Positions 1-7,203 of a stretch of DNA of 64,000 nt are shown here, piece after piece. The DNA comes from an uncultured Myxococcales bacterium (GTDB lineage: Bacteria; Myxococcota_A; UBA9042): contig CAIMEY010000065.1 of the NCBI GenBank assembly GCA_903840165.1, positions 1 through 64,000 of the forward strand. The letters are read 5' to 3'. The notes under the pieces were generated by a model. It saw nothing but the letters and a program-made list of their open reading frames with translations, did no database searches and had not been told where the DNA came from. Made by a program: the position numbers and the translations under genes. The first letter of the stretch is position 1, and every line of letters begins with the position of its first letter.

Positions 1-1386
1 ATCGACGTAGTGGTCGGTCTTGAGCCAGGGCGTGAACTTGTCGGCGGCGGCCTTGTCATTGTGGCAGAACTTGCAGGAATCCATGCCATTAACCGCGCCC
101 TGCCACGAGCCGGCGTAGATGTTCATGCTCATCTTGGACACGGACTCCGTTACCTTGTACGTGCCCGCGACGTCGGGTGTGAAGTGCGGGAATTGCGTCT
201 TGATTTCCCCAGCAGGAATAATGGCTTTGGAGCCAATGGCACCGGTCAGGTCCAGGCTCCAGTTCCACTGAACGACGGTGGCATCGCCGGACAGGTACAC
301 AGGCAAGCCGATGGGGACATTGCGTAATCCCGTGGTAACGGCAGCGGACCAGACGGTCATGCTGGCGGTGGTGCTATGACCTTCGGGGTCGGTCACGGTG
401 AGCGTGAGGGCAACCCGGCCGGCTTCATCGGCACTTTGGCCAACGACGCCAAAGCGAATCGGCGCCTTGAAGTCCTTGGCCTGGGGCAGGCTTAGCGTTG
501 TAAAGCTCAGGTTGCCGGTGACATCGGGCGTGATCGCAACGGGCAAGCCGGCGACCTGGGTCCAGGTGTAACTTAGCTTTGATACATCGGAATCTACGTC
601 GGTAATCTGGGGCTTGATGGTGACCACGCCGCCATAGCCGGTCAGGACATCGGCCAGCACAACAGTGGGCGCTTTGCCGGCGTTGGGGTCGGTGGCCAAG
701 GACACGGCGATGGTGCTCGTGGTCAGGGCGACGACGCCGACGGCATTGACGTCGACCTTGAGATAGCCAACCTTGCTAAAGCTCACGGTGTAAGCGCCTA
801 CGGGCACGTCGCTCACTTTGAAGGAACCATCGGCGGCCGTTGTGGCGGTTGCGCCTACAGGCGTGGTGACGACCGTGACGCCGGCAACCGCCTTGCCATC
901 GGGCCCACTGACTGTGCCGCTGATATTGCCCTTTGCCGATGCGACGTTGCCTGGGTCGCCCTTGGCCCCTGTCGCGCCGGTATCGCCCTTGTCCCCTTGG
1001 CTTCCCGTTTGGCCCGCAGCGCCGTTGGTGCCCGTGGCGCCGTTGGCTAGGGTTACAGCGCTGCCATCGGTGCAGGAGATGGTCTTGGTGCCATCGCCGT
1101 TGTCCTTGACGGTGCAGGAGTTGCCATTGGCGCCGTTGGTGCCGTCCTTGCCTGCAGCACCTGGGATGCCCTGGGTTCCCTGGCCGGTGGCGCCCGTGGC
1201 ACCCGTGGCACCGGTCGCGCCTTGGGCTCCCTGGCCGCCGGTCGAGCCCTGGGGCCCTGGGGTGCCTGGATCGCCCTTGAGTCCCTGGGGTCCGTCGCTG
1301 CCCGTCGTGGAGCAGGCCGTCAGCAGGAGGCCAAGGGTCCAAATGGTCAAGGTTTTTCCGAGATTCGCCGAACTAGCTGCCTTCAT
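1..1386 (-). CDS. Lipoprotein with collagen-like repeats, carboxypeptidase-regulatory-like domain and a heme-c motif (3' end cut by window edge)
   Basis: The frame is open from the ATG at 1386 to the left edge (462 codons), so the C-terminus is missing. GGAGGA lies seven bases upstream of the ATG. The N-terminus has a signal peptide with lipobox LTAC followed by Ser. Two blocks of collagen-like Gly-X-Y triplets (about residues 30-75 and 105-140) flank a short Cys pair. Next comes a carboxypeptidase-regulatory-like beta domain (about 145-215, with ADGSFKVSDVPVGAYTV). Then follow Ig/PKD-like sequences (AGLPVAITPDVTGNLSF and similar). Close to the edge sits CKFCH (about residues 438-442), a CXXCH heme-c attachment motif, so the missing part may bind more hemes. 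A surface-exposed, possibly redox-active lipoprotein is inferred. The product is unnamed to me; the domain order is what I can support. Confidence 0.8.
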   Translation of the reverse strand, partial: MKAASSANLGKTLTIWTLGLLLTACSTTGSDGPQGLKGDPGTPGPQGSTGGQGAQGATGATGATGATGQGTQGIPGAAGKDGTNGANGNSCTVKDNGDGTKTISCTDGSAVTLANGATGTNGAAGQTGSQGDKGDTGATGAKGDPGNVASAKGNISGTVSGPDGKAVAGVTVVTTPVGATATTAADGSFKVSDVPVGAYTVSFSKVGYLKVDVNAVGVVALTTSTIAVSLATDPNAGKAPTVVLADVLTGYGGVVTIKPQITDVDSDVSKLSYTWTQVAGLPVAITPDVTGNLSFTTLSLPQAKDFKAPIRFGVVGQSADEAGRVALTLTVTDPEGHSTTASMTVWSAAVTTGLRNVPIGLPVYLSGDATVVQWNWSLDLTGAIGSKAIIPAGEIKTQFPHFTPDVAGTYKVTESVSKMSMNIYAGSWQGAVNGMDSCKFCHNDKAAADKFTPWLKTDHYVD

Positions 1387-1764
1387 CACACGTCCTCCAG
1401 ACCCTTGGTTTGCCTACCGCGGGCTGTCCTACAGCCCAGCAAGGATCGTGCCAGCGCACGGCCCTTGACTGACAAAATGCGCACGCGCCACCACAGCGTT
1501 GCCGGGTTGAATCGACGGCGCTGACGATGCGTTGTACAATCACGGCGGACTGATGCGCAAGTGGCTGAGCGCCAAGCATCAAAATCCGGCCTGCCGTCCA
1601 GCTGTGGACAGCGTTGTCCACTTTGGCGCGGATCTTGCTACGACTTGGCCAGCGCGTCCGCATTGGGCGTGGGGTCGTCGACAACTCCGCACTGGTGTCC
1701 GGGCGGCCCGATGTATCGACCGTGCTCCCTCTTGAACGGGGGACTGCAACTTCACGAGGGAACT
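1387..1764. other. Divergent intergenic region with a perfect inverted repeat and a possible promoter
   Basis: This 378-base stretch separates two genes that diverge. A perfect 7-bp inverted repeat, GTGGACA-GCGT-TGTCCAC, lies at 1604-1621. A possible sigma70-like pair is TCGACG (1512-1517) and TACAAT (1535-1540) with a 17-bp spacer, which would give the cytochrome gene a leader of about 220 nt. I see no convincing coding frame of its own; the open frame upstream of the cytochrome start has no ribosome binding site. Confidence 0.4.
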
Positions 1765-2142
1765 ATGCGTAATTCATCCCGTTTCGCCGCTGTTGTTCTT
1801 GCCGGCGCCCTGCTCGGCCCGACCTGGGCTTTGACCGCAACCGCCGATGACAAGCCGGACGCCAAGAAGATCTTCGAGGACCAGAAGTGCAACAAGTGCC
1901 ACCGCGTGTCCACGGAACACATCAATCCAATCAAGGAGAAGGAAGACATCGTCGACCTCTCCGGCATTGGCGCTGAGCACGATCAGGGCTGGTTCAAGCA
2001 GTGGCTCAAGAAGGAAGTCGAGAAGGACAGCAAGCTCAAGCCGGGTGAAAAGACCAAGCACAAAGGTGCGTTCAAGGGTACCGATCCCGAGTTGGACGCC
2101 CTGACCGGCTGGCTGAAGTCCCTGACCAAGAAGGGCAAGTAA
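1765..2142 (+). CDS. Small monoheme c-type cytochrome
   Basis: The protein has 125 residues, with a Sec signal peptide (about residues 1-27, ending near ATA-DDK) and one heme attachment site CNKCH (residues 42-46). The longer frame begins at 1561, but the ATG at 1765 has GAGG just upstream and places the signal peptide at the N-terminus. The mature part is very rich in Lys, Glu and Asp, unlike its neighbours. Class I cytochromes normally use a Met near the C-terminus as sixth heme ligand; here no Met occurs after the start. Where a KM.. motif would be expected there is KTKHKGAFKG, so a His could be the ligand. It is probably periplasmic. The lipoprotein with a CXXCH motif diverges just upstream, but a link between the two is only suggested by position. 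A strong terminator follows. Confidence 0.85.
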   Translation: MRNSSRFAAVVLAGALLGPTWALTATADDKPDAKKIFEDQKCNKCHRVSTEHINPIKEKEDIVDLSGIGAEHDQGWFKQWLKKEVEKDSKLKPGEKTKHKGAFKGTDPELDALTGWLKSLTKKGK

Positions 2143-2170
2143 GCCTAACGTCAGCAGATTTTGACCGAGC

Positions 2171-2225
2171 GCGACCCCCTGATCTGCAACCCAAGTGGTA
2201 GGCAGACAGGGGGTCGCCGCGTTTT
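2171..2225 (+). terminator. Strong intrinsic terminator after the cytochrome gene
   Basis: A perfect 11-bp stem pairs GCGACCCCCTG (2171-2181) with CAGGGGGTCGC (2207-2217). It is extended inside by TCTGC/GCAGA, and a short T run (CGCGTTTT) follows. It starts 28 bases after the cytochrome stop codon. Confidence 0.75.
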
Positions 2226-2415
2226 GCCCTTGGAAACTTTGCTGTAATTTCAGCTAGTAGCCCAAGTGGGGAATTTCACGCTCTACCGGGCGAGAATGCG
2301 CAGGAGGCAGCGGTTCTCGGCGGCCCGCAGAGGTCTTTACCCGGTGGGCTCGGAATCTTTGAGGCCGTGGTTGTGTTAGCATGGCGGGTGCAGACAACGT
2401 GCCCGAGGTCAGCCT

Positions 2416-3237
2416 GTGCCCATGGAACGCCGCCGATTCCTGCAAATGACAGCACTTCTCGGAGGTTCCGCGGCCATTCCGGCCTTGGCTCACGCAGCGC
2501 CTCAGGGTCTGCGGGTGCGGCACCACGATGTCGCTTTTCAGGGCGCTGCTCAGTGGCATGGTGGCCGACTGCGTGTAGCGCAACTGTCTGATATTCATGT
2601 GGGTTGGGGAACGACGGCCGGAGTTCTGGCTCAAGCATCGCTGGCGGCGAATCAAGCTCAGGCCGACTTGCTGGTTCTAACCGGTGATTATTTAAACCAT
2701 TCTCTGGCTGAGATCGACAACCTCGAGGCCTGGCTCAAGACCCTGCCGCGGCCCTGCGTGGCGACCTTTGGCAACCATGACCATTGGAGTGGCGTTGCCG
2801 GTATTCGAAAAGTCCTTGAAAAAAATGGCATTATCACGCTAGTCAATGAATCGCTGACCCTTGATCTGGGCGGCAAGCGCCTGTGCGTGGTCGGTGTAGA
2901 TGACGGATTTACACACCACGATGATTCAGAAAAAGCCTTTTCAAACGTAGCATTGCCGGGAAATGCCCTGGTCCTCGCCCATGAACCGCGCACCGCTGAT
3001 CGCGTCAGCCGCGCCGGGGGACGTCTGGTCCTGTCTGGGCATACCCACGGCGGTCAAGTCGTCATACCTGGCTTGACGCGGGCCCTGACGGCCGCCATCG
3101 GCATGCGCTATGTGGCTGGCTGGTACCAGGCTGGCGATGCACAACTGTATGTAAATGCAGGGGTTGGCGCGTCCGTGGCCGTAGCGCGGGTTGGCGATCA
3201 AGCGGCCCCAGAGTTGGCCGTGCTCGATCTGGCCTAG
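2416..3237 (+). CDS. Tat-exported metallophosphoesterase
   Basis: This 273-residue protein belongs to the calcineurin-like metallophosphoesterase superfamily and resembles the YaeI/YkuE type. The metal-binding blocks are in order: SDIHVG (D-x-H), LTGDYLN, FGNHDHW (GNHD), AHEP and SGHTHGGQ (GHxH). The N-terminus reads MERRRFLQ followed by a hydrophobic run and ALAHA, a twin-arginine signal, so it should act outside the cytoplasm. The substrate is unknown; YkuE-type relatives act on cell-envelope phosphodiesters or phospholipids. The start is either GTG at 2416 (GAGG seven bases upstream) or ATG at 2422. It converges with the next gene. Confidence 0.85.
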   Translation: MPMERRRFLQMTALLGGSAAIPALAHAAPQGLRVRHHDVAFQGAAQWHGGRLRVAQLSDIHVGWGTTAGVLAQASLAANQAQADLLVLTGDYLNHSLAEIDNLEAWLKTLPRPCVATFGNHDHWSGVAGIRKVLEKNGIITLVNESLTLDLGGKRLCVVGVDDGFTHHDDSEKAFSNVALPGNALVLAHEPRTADRVSRAGGRLVLSGHTHGGQVVIPGLTRALTAAIGMRYVAGWYQAGDAQLYVNAGVGASVAVARVGDQAAPELAVLDLA

Positions 3238-3315
3238 GCCTTGGATCCAGACCCCCGCTGATCGTTCACGTTGGGCCGTGCTGAGGCCGTCAAGCCAGCG
3301 CCACCCGTACCGTGA

Positions 3316-6300
3316 TCACTTTGGCCGGCGAATCATGATTCGGCGGTTGCAGGAAGAAGTCCAATAAGTATTACCACTTTGCTGCAAGCACTGGTTGGCG
3401 CTGCAACCGCAGTTGGCGCCGCCGCTGTAGTTCTGGACGCCGTAGGACGTGCCGTCGGAGAACAAAATACAGTGGGTTGAGAAGTTGTTGGGTGCCACGA
3501 TCGTCGCGATCACGCCGGCATCGACGGGCGCCACGGACCAACCAAGCGGCATGGCGATCGGTGTCGTTTGGCAGTTGTTCGCCCAGCCACCAAGCGGTGT
3601 ACTCGCCGGTACGTTGTCTAAGGTCGCGTAATAAAAAGCGCCATAGGCGATTTGGTTGCTCAGGGTCTGGCCAGAAGGCGTGCAGACGCTATTGGCGCAA
3701 GTACCGCTACAGACCACGCCGCAGCCGGTGCAGTTGTTGATGTCATTGGACGTGTTGATTTCACAGCCATTGGCCGCTGAGCTGTCGCAGTCGGCAAAGG
3801 GGCTGTTGCACGAGCCGACGCCGCATTTGCCCGCGCTGCATCCCGCGACGCCACCCGCGATCGCTGGGCAGACAGCACCACAGCCGTTGCAGTTGTTGGC
3901 GTCGGTGTTCTTGTTGATTTCACAGCCATCGGCGGCGGCGTTGTTGCAGTCGCCAAAGCCAGCGTTGCAACTGCCAATGCCGCATTTGCCGGCGTTACAG
4001 CCCGCGATCCCGTTGGTTACGGCACCGCACTTGTTGCCGCACACATTGCAGTTGCTGACGTCACTGAGTAGGCTCACTTCGCAGCCGTTAACCTTATTAC
4101 CGTCACAATCCGCGTAGTTAGCAGCGCAAACGCAGGTGTAGCTGCCCACCGTGTTGCTGCAGACGGTGTTGGTCGGGCAGGAGAAGGCACCGGTATTGCA
4201 CTCGTTGACATCGAGGCACTGAAAGCCATTGCCTGCGAAACCCGCCTTGCAGACACAGGAAACGCTTTGCGCGCCCGGGGTGCACTGGGCGTTGGCGTCG
4301 CAACCGCTGCTGCCTTGGCATTGGCCGCCGCTGCAGACGTCGCCGCCGGTGCAGCCGTTTTTGTCATCGCAATTGGCAGTATTGTTTGTAAATACGCAAC
4401 CTTTTGCGGCGTCGCAGCTGTCGTCCGTGCACGGATTGCCGTCGCTGCAGGCCAAGGGGGCGCCCGCCTTGCAACTGCCGCCCACGCATTGGTCGCCGGC
4501 ACTGCAGACATTGCCATCGGTGCAGGACGCCACGTTATTACTATGCTGGCAACCCTTGATGGAGTCGCAGGAATCGTCGGTGCAGACGTTGCCGTCATCG
4601 CAGTTCAGCAACTGGCCACTGGCGCAACTGCCGCCCTGGCACGAATCGCCGGCGGTGCAGACGTTGTTGTCACTGCAAGGTGCAATATTTCCAGCGTGTT
4701 GGCATCCCTTTGCCGCATCGCAACTGTCGTTGGTGCACGGGTTGGTATCGTCGCAACTGACTGAAATGCCGGGCGCGCAACTGCCGACGGCGCAGGTGTC
4801 GCCGATGGTGCAGACGCTGCCATCGCTGCAAGGGGCAGTGTTGTTGGCGGATTGACAGCCTTTTTGCACGTCGCAGGTCTCGGTGGTGCAAGGATTGCCG
4901 TCATCGCATTGGCTGGCGCCGCTGGGGGTGCAGACGCCTTCCTTGCAAGAGTCGCCGGTGGTGCAGGTGTTGTTGTCGGTGCAAAGCGCAGTGTTGTTAA
5001 TGTGTTGACAGCCCTTGATGGCGTCACAGGAATCGTCCGTGCACGGGTTGCCGTCGTCGCAACTGATACTTGGTCCGGGGACACAAGCACTGCCACTGCA
5101 ATTGTCGCCGTTGGTGCAGACGCTTTTGTCGTTGCAGGGCGCGGCGTTGTTGCCGTGGGTGCAGCCGCTGACCGGGTCGCAGGCGTCATCGGTGCAGGGG
5201 TTGCCGTCGTCGCAGTTCTTGACCTTGCCGGCTTGGCACTTGCCGCCTTGGCATTGGTCGCCTTCGCTGCAGACGTTGTTGTCGGTGCAATTCTCGGAAT
5301 TGCTAATCATGGTGCAGCCTTTGCCACTATCGCAGACGTCGGTGGTGCACGGATTGCCGTCGTCGCAATTCTTGGCTTGGCCGCTTTGGCAGGTGCCGCC
5401 GACGCAGACGTCGCCCTCGGTGCAGACATTGGCGTCACTGCACGGTTGGCTGTTGGCTTGGACCTGGCAGCCGTCTTTGGGGTCGCAACTGTCGTTGGTA
5501 CAAGGGTTTTTGTCGTCGCACGCTTTGGCGCTGCCGGGCTGGCACGAGCCACCTTGGCAACTGTCGCCCAACGTGCAGGCGTTGTTGTCCGAACAGGCTG
5601 CGACGTTATTACTGAACAAACACCCTTGGTTGGCGTCGCAGCTGTCGTCCGTGCACGGATTGCCATCGCTGCACGGCGTCTTGCTGTTGCCGACGCAGAG
5701 GCCGCCCTTGCAGGTGTCGCCGAGGGTGCACGCGTCGCCGTCGCTGCATTGCAGGGCGTTATTGTTCAATACGCAGCCAGATTTGCTGTCACAGCTGTCT
5801 GTGGTGCAGAGGTTGCCGTCGTCGCAGGTGGTGGGGGCTCCTGGCAAACACGCGCCATCCTGGCACGCGTCGCCCGAGGTGCAGATGTTGCCGTCCGAGC
5901 ACGCAGCGCCACTGGCCGCCTTGGCCACGCAGCCCAAGATGGGGTCACAACTGTCTACTGTGCAAGGGTTTTTGTCGTCACAAACGACGCCTTCGCCCTT
6001 GCACACGCCGTTGTCGCAACTGTCGCTGCTGGTGCAGGCGTTGCCGTCGTCACAGGCGCCGGGCTTGGACGGGTGCTGGCACTGGCCGCTGAAGCAATTG
6101 TCGTATGTGCAAGCGCTGTTGTCGTCGCATAGGCCGGGGGATAGTTCGTCGGTTTGGCCGTCGCAGTCGTCGTCGATGAGGTTGCAGGTTTCCGAGACCG
6201 CGCTCGGCGCGTCGCAAGCGCTCAGGCCATTGGCACTGCAACTCCTTGTTCCGTTGCAGGATCCTGCGCCATTGACGTTGCTGCACGCTGTGGTCAGGCC

Positions 6301-6999
6301 GTTCTTGGTGGCGCGTTGATCGCAGGAGCAGACGAGGTCGATGCGCGTGCATTGTTTGGACTTGACACCGCCGACGCTGGTCTTGTCGCTGCAGGTAAAG
6401 CCGGTTGAGCATTGGCTATTATCGCCGCATGGTGCGCCGCAGAAATGGCCCAGCAGTGAGCCCGCCGGGTCCCAATAGCCCACGCAGCGGTTGTCGGCGC
6501 CGCCGAGGACGTTGTTGCAATCGCTATCTGCCTGACAAGGTTCGCATAAACGCGGAAATGTTGGCGTGCAGATATTGACGACGTCACCACCGCTTCCGGA
6601 TAACTGGCTGCAAGTAAAGCCTTTTGCGCAGCCGCCGTCGCACAGGGCGGCGCACTGCTTGCTGCCGTCGACTTCGAGGCAGAATCCCGTGTTGCACCCA
6701 GCGTTTTCCGTGCACGCGCAGCCCGCTTCGCTGCAGCCCGCGTCGATGCTGACCTCCGGGCCAGCGTCGGTTGCGTCACCGGCTGCATCGACGTCGACGG
6801 GTGCGGCCAAATCGGCACCGCTATCGGCCGGCTCGATGATCTCGTCAGAAATCTCAAAAAGCAGTGTGCCGTCAGAATCTTGGGCAACACTGTTGGCGTC
6901 GGCACCGCCCCCTGCCGTGGCTGTTGAGTTGCTACACGCAGCGACGGCAACCAAGGTGCTCAACACCAAAGCCCTGATATAAAAAGGGATCTGCATCAT
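3316..6999 (-). CDS. Giant Cys-rich repeat lipoprotein (CDDGNPCT repeats, EGF-like domains)
   Basis: The protein has 1,227 residues. A signal peptide ends in lipobox VAAC followed by Ser. After an acidic Ser/Asp linker comes an N-terminal Cys-rich module (about residues 95-270) that recurs in four other lipoproteins of the window. It ends in CNLIDDDCDGQTDE, a MopE-like motif. About twelve tandem units of roughly 51 residues follow (about 290-895), each with the pattern CDDGNPCT.DSCD...GC then C.D.N.CT.GD.C..G.C. Next are one or two EGF-like modules (DVNEC...) and three repeats of the type D.NNC..CG..C. A unique C-terminal domain of about 120 residues ends the protein. AGGAG sits two bases from the first ATG and five from the second (6996), so the second may be used. 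A cell-surface role is inferred; the ligand is unknown. Confidence 0.9.
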   Translation of the reverse strand: MMQIPFYIRALVLSTLVAVAACSNSTATAGGGADANSVAQDSDGTLLFEISDEIIEPADSGADLAAPVDVDAAGDATDAGPEVSIDAGCSEAGCACTENAGCNTGFCLEVDGSKQCAALCDGGCAKGFTCSQLSGSGGDVVNICTPTFPRLCEPCQADSDCNNVLGGADNRCVGYWDPAGSLLGHFCGAPCGDNSQCSTGFTCSDKTSVGGVKSKQCTRIDLVCSCDQRATKNGLTTACSNVNGAGSCNGTRSCSANGLSACDAPSAVSETCNLIDDDCDGQTDELSPGLCDDNSACTYDNCFSGQCQHPSKPGACDDGNACTSSDSCDNGVCKGEGVVCDDKNPCTVDSCDPILGCVAKAASGAACSDGNICTSGDACQDGACLPGAPTTCDDGNLCTTDSCDSKSGCVLNNNALQCSDGDACTLGDTCKGGLCVGNSKTPCSDGNPCTDDSCDANQGCLFSNNVAACSDNNACTLGDSCQGGSCQPGSAKACDDKNPCTNDSCDPKDGCQVQANSQPCSDANVCTEGDVCVGGTCQSGQAKNCDDGNPCTTDVCDSGKGCTMISNSENCTDNNVCSEGDQCQGGKCQAGKVKNCDDGNPCTDDACDPVSGCTHGNNAAPCNDKSVCTNGDNCSGSACVPGPSISCDDGNPCTDDSCDAIKGCQHINNTALCTDNNTCTTGDSCKEGVCTPSGASQCDDGNPCTTETCDVQKGCQSANNTAPCSDGSVCTIGDTCAVGSCAPGISVSCDDTNPCTNDSCDAAKGCQHAGNIAPCSDNNVCTAGDSCQGGSCASGQLLNCDDGNVCTDDSCDSIKGCQHSNNVASCTDGNVCSAGDQCVGGSCKAGAPLACSDGNPCTDDSCDAAKGCVFTNNTANCDDKNGCTGGDVCSGGQCQGSSGCDANAQCTPGAQSVSCVCKAGFAGNGFQCLDVNECNTGAFSCPTNTVCSNTVGSYTCVCAANYADCDGNKVNGCEVSLLSDVSNCNVCGNKCGAVTNGIAGCNAGKCGIGSCNAGFGDCNNAAADGCEINKNTDANNCNGCGAVCPAIAGGVAGCSAGKCGVGSCNSPFADCDSSAANGCEINTSNDINNCTGCGVVCSGTCANSVCTPSGQTLSNQIAYGAFYYATLDNVPASTPLGGWANNCQTTPIAMPLGWSVAPVDAGVIATIVAPNNFSTHCILFSDGTSYGVQNYSGGANCGCSANQCLQQSGNTYWTSSCNRRIMIRRPK
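4320..6140 (-). repeat. In-gene tandem array of about twelve 150-153 bp units
   Basis: The DNA under residues ~290-895 of the lipoprotein is a tandem array. Each unit encodes one CDDGNPCT half and one C.DNN.C..GD.C half. The protein consensus is strict at Cys, Asp and Asn, whereas linker residues vary, so this is an old array kept at the protein level rather than a recent DNA duplication. The coding strand produces long open frames on the opposite strand, which I treat as shadows. Confidence 0.85.
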
Positions 7000-7203
7000 G
7001 TCTCCTGCACAGGGCTTGGGGCCAAAGGACTATGACTTAGCATAGCGGAACTAGCCGGCTTTGGGCAGGGTCTGCGTTGCAGCCGCAGTAGCCCTCTATT
7101 TCAAGTAAAATGAAGGGCTTGGCCTTGGGACGCCTCGCATCACGCTAGGCAGACTAGGGCCAGATAGCCACCAGATGGCGGAATTTGCGGTCCCAGCGGC
7201 TGT

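Noticed and set aside
1604..1621. Replication origin with DnaA boxes
   Set aside because: Only one inverted pair of loosely matching boxes, no AT-rich unwinding region and no dnaA, dnaN or gidA nearby.
4320..6140. CRISPR array
   Set aside because: The repeats lie inside a reading frame, differ in sequence at DNA level, have ~150-bp periods and no cas gene is present.
4852..6319. Long plus-strand open frames (426 and 434 codons) opposite the Cys-rich lipoprotein
   Set aside because: They are mirror frames of the Cys/Asp repeat codons, with repetitive Ala/Val or Pro/Leu/Ser content and no ribosome binding site. The minus-strand protein has a signal peptide, lipobox and clear domains.
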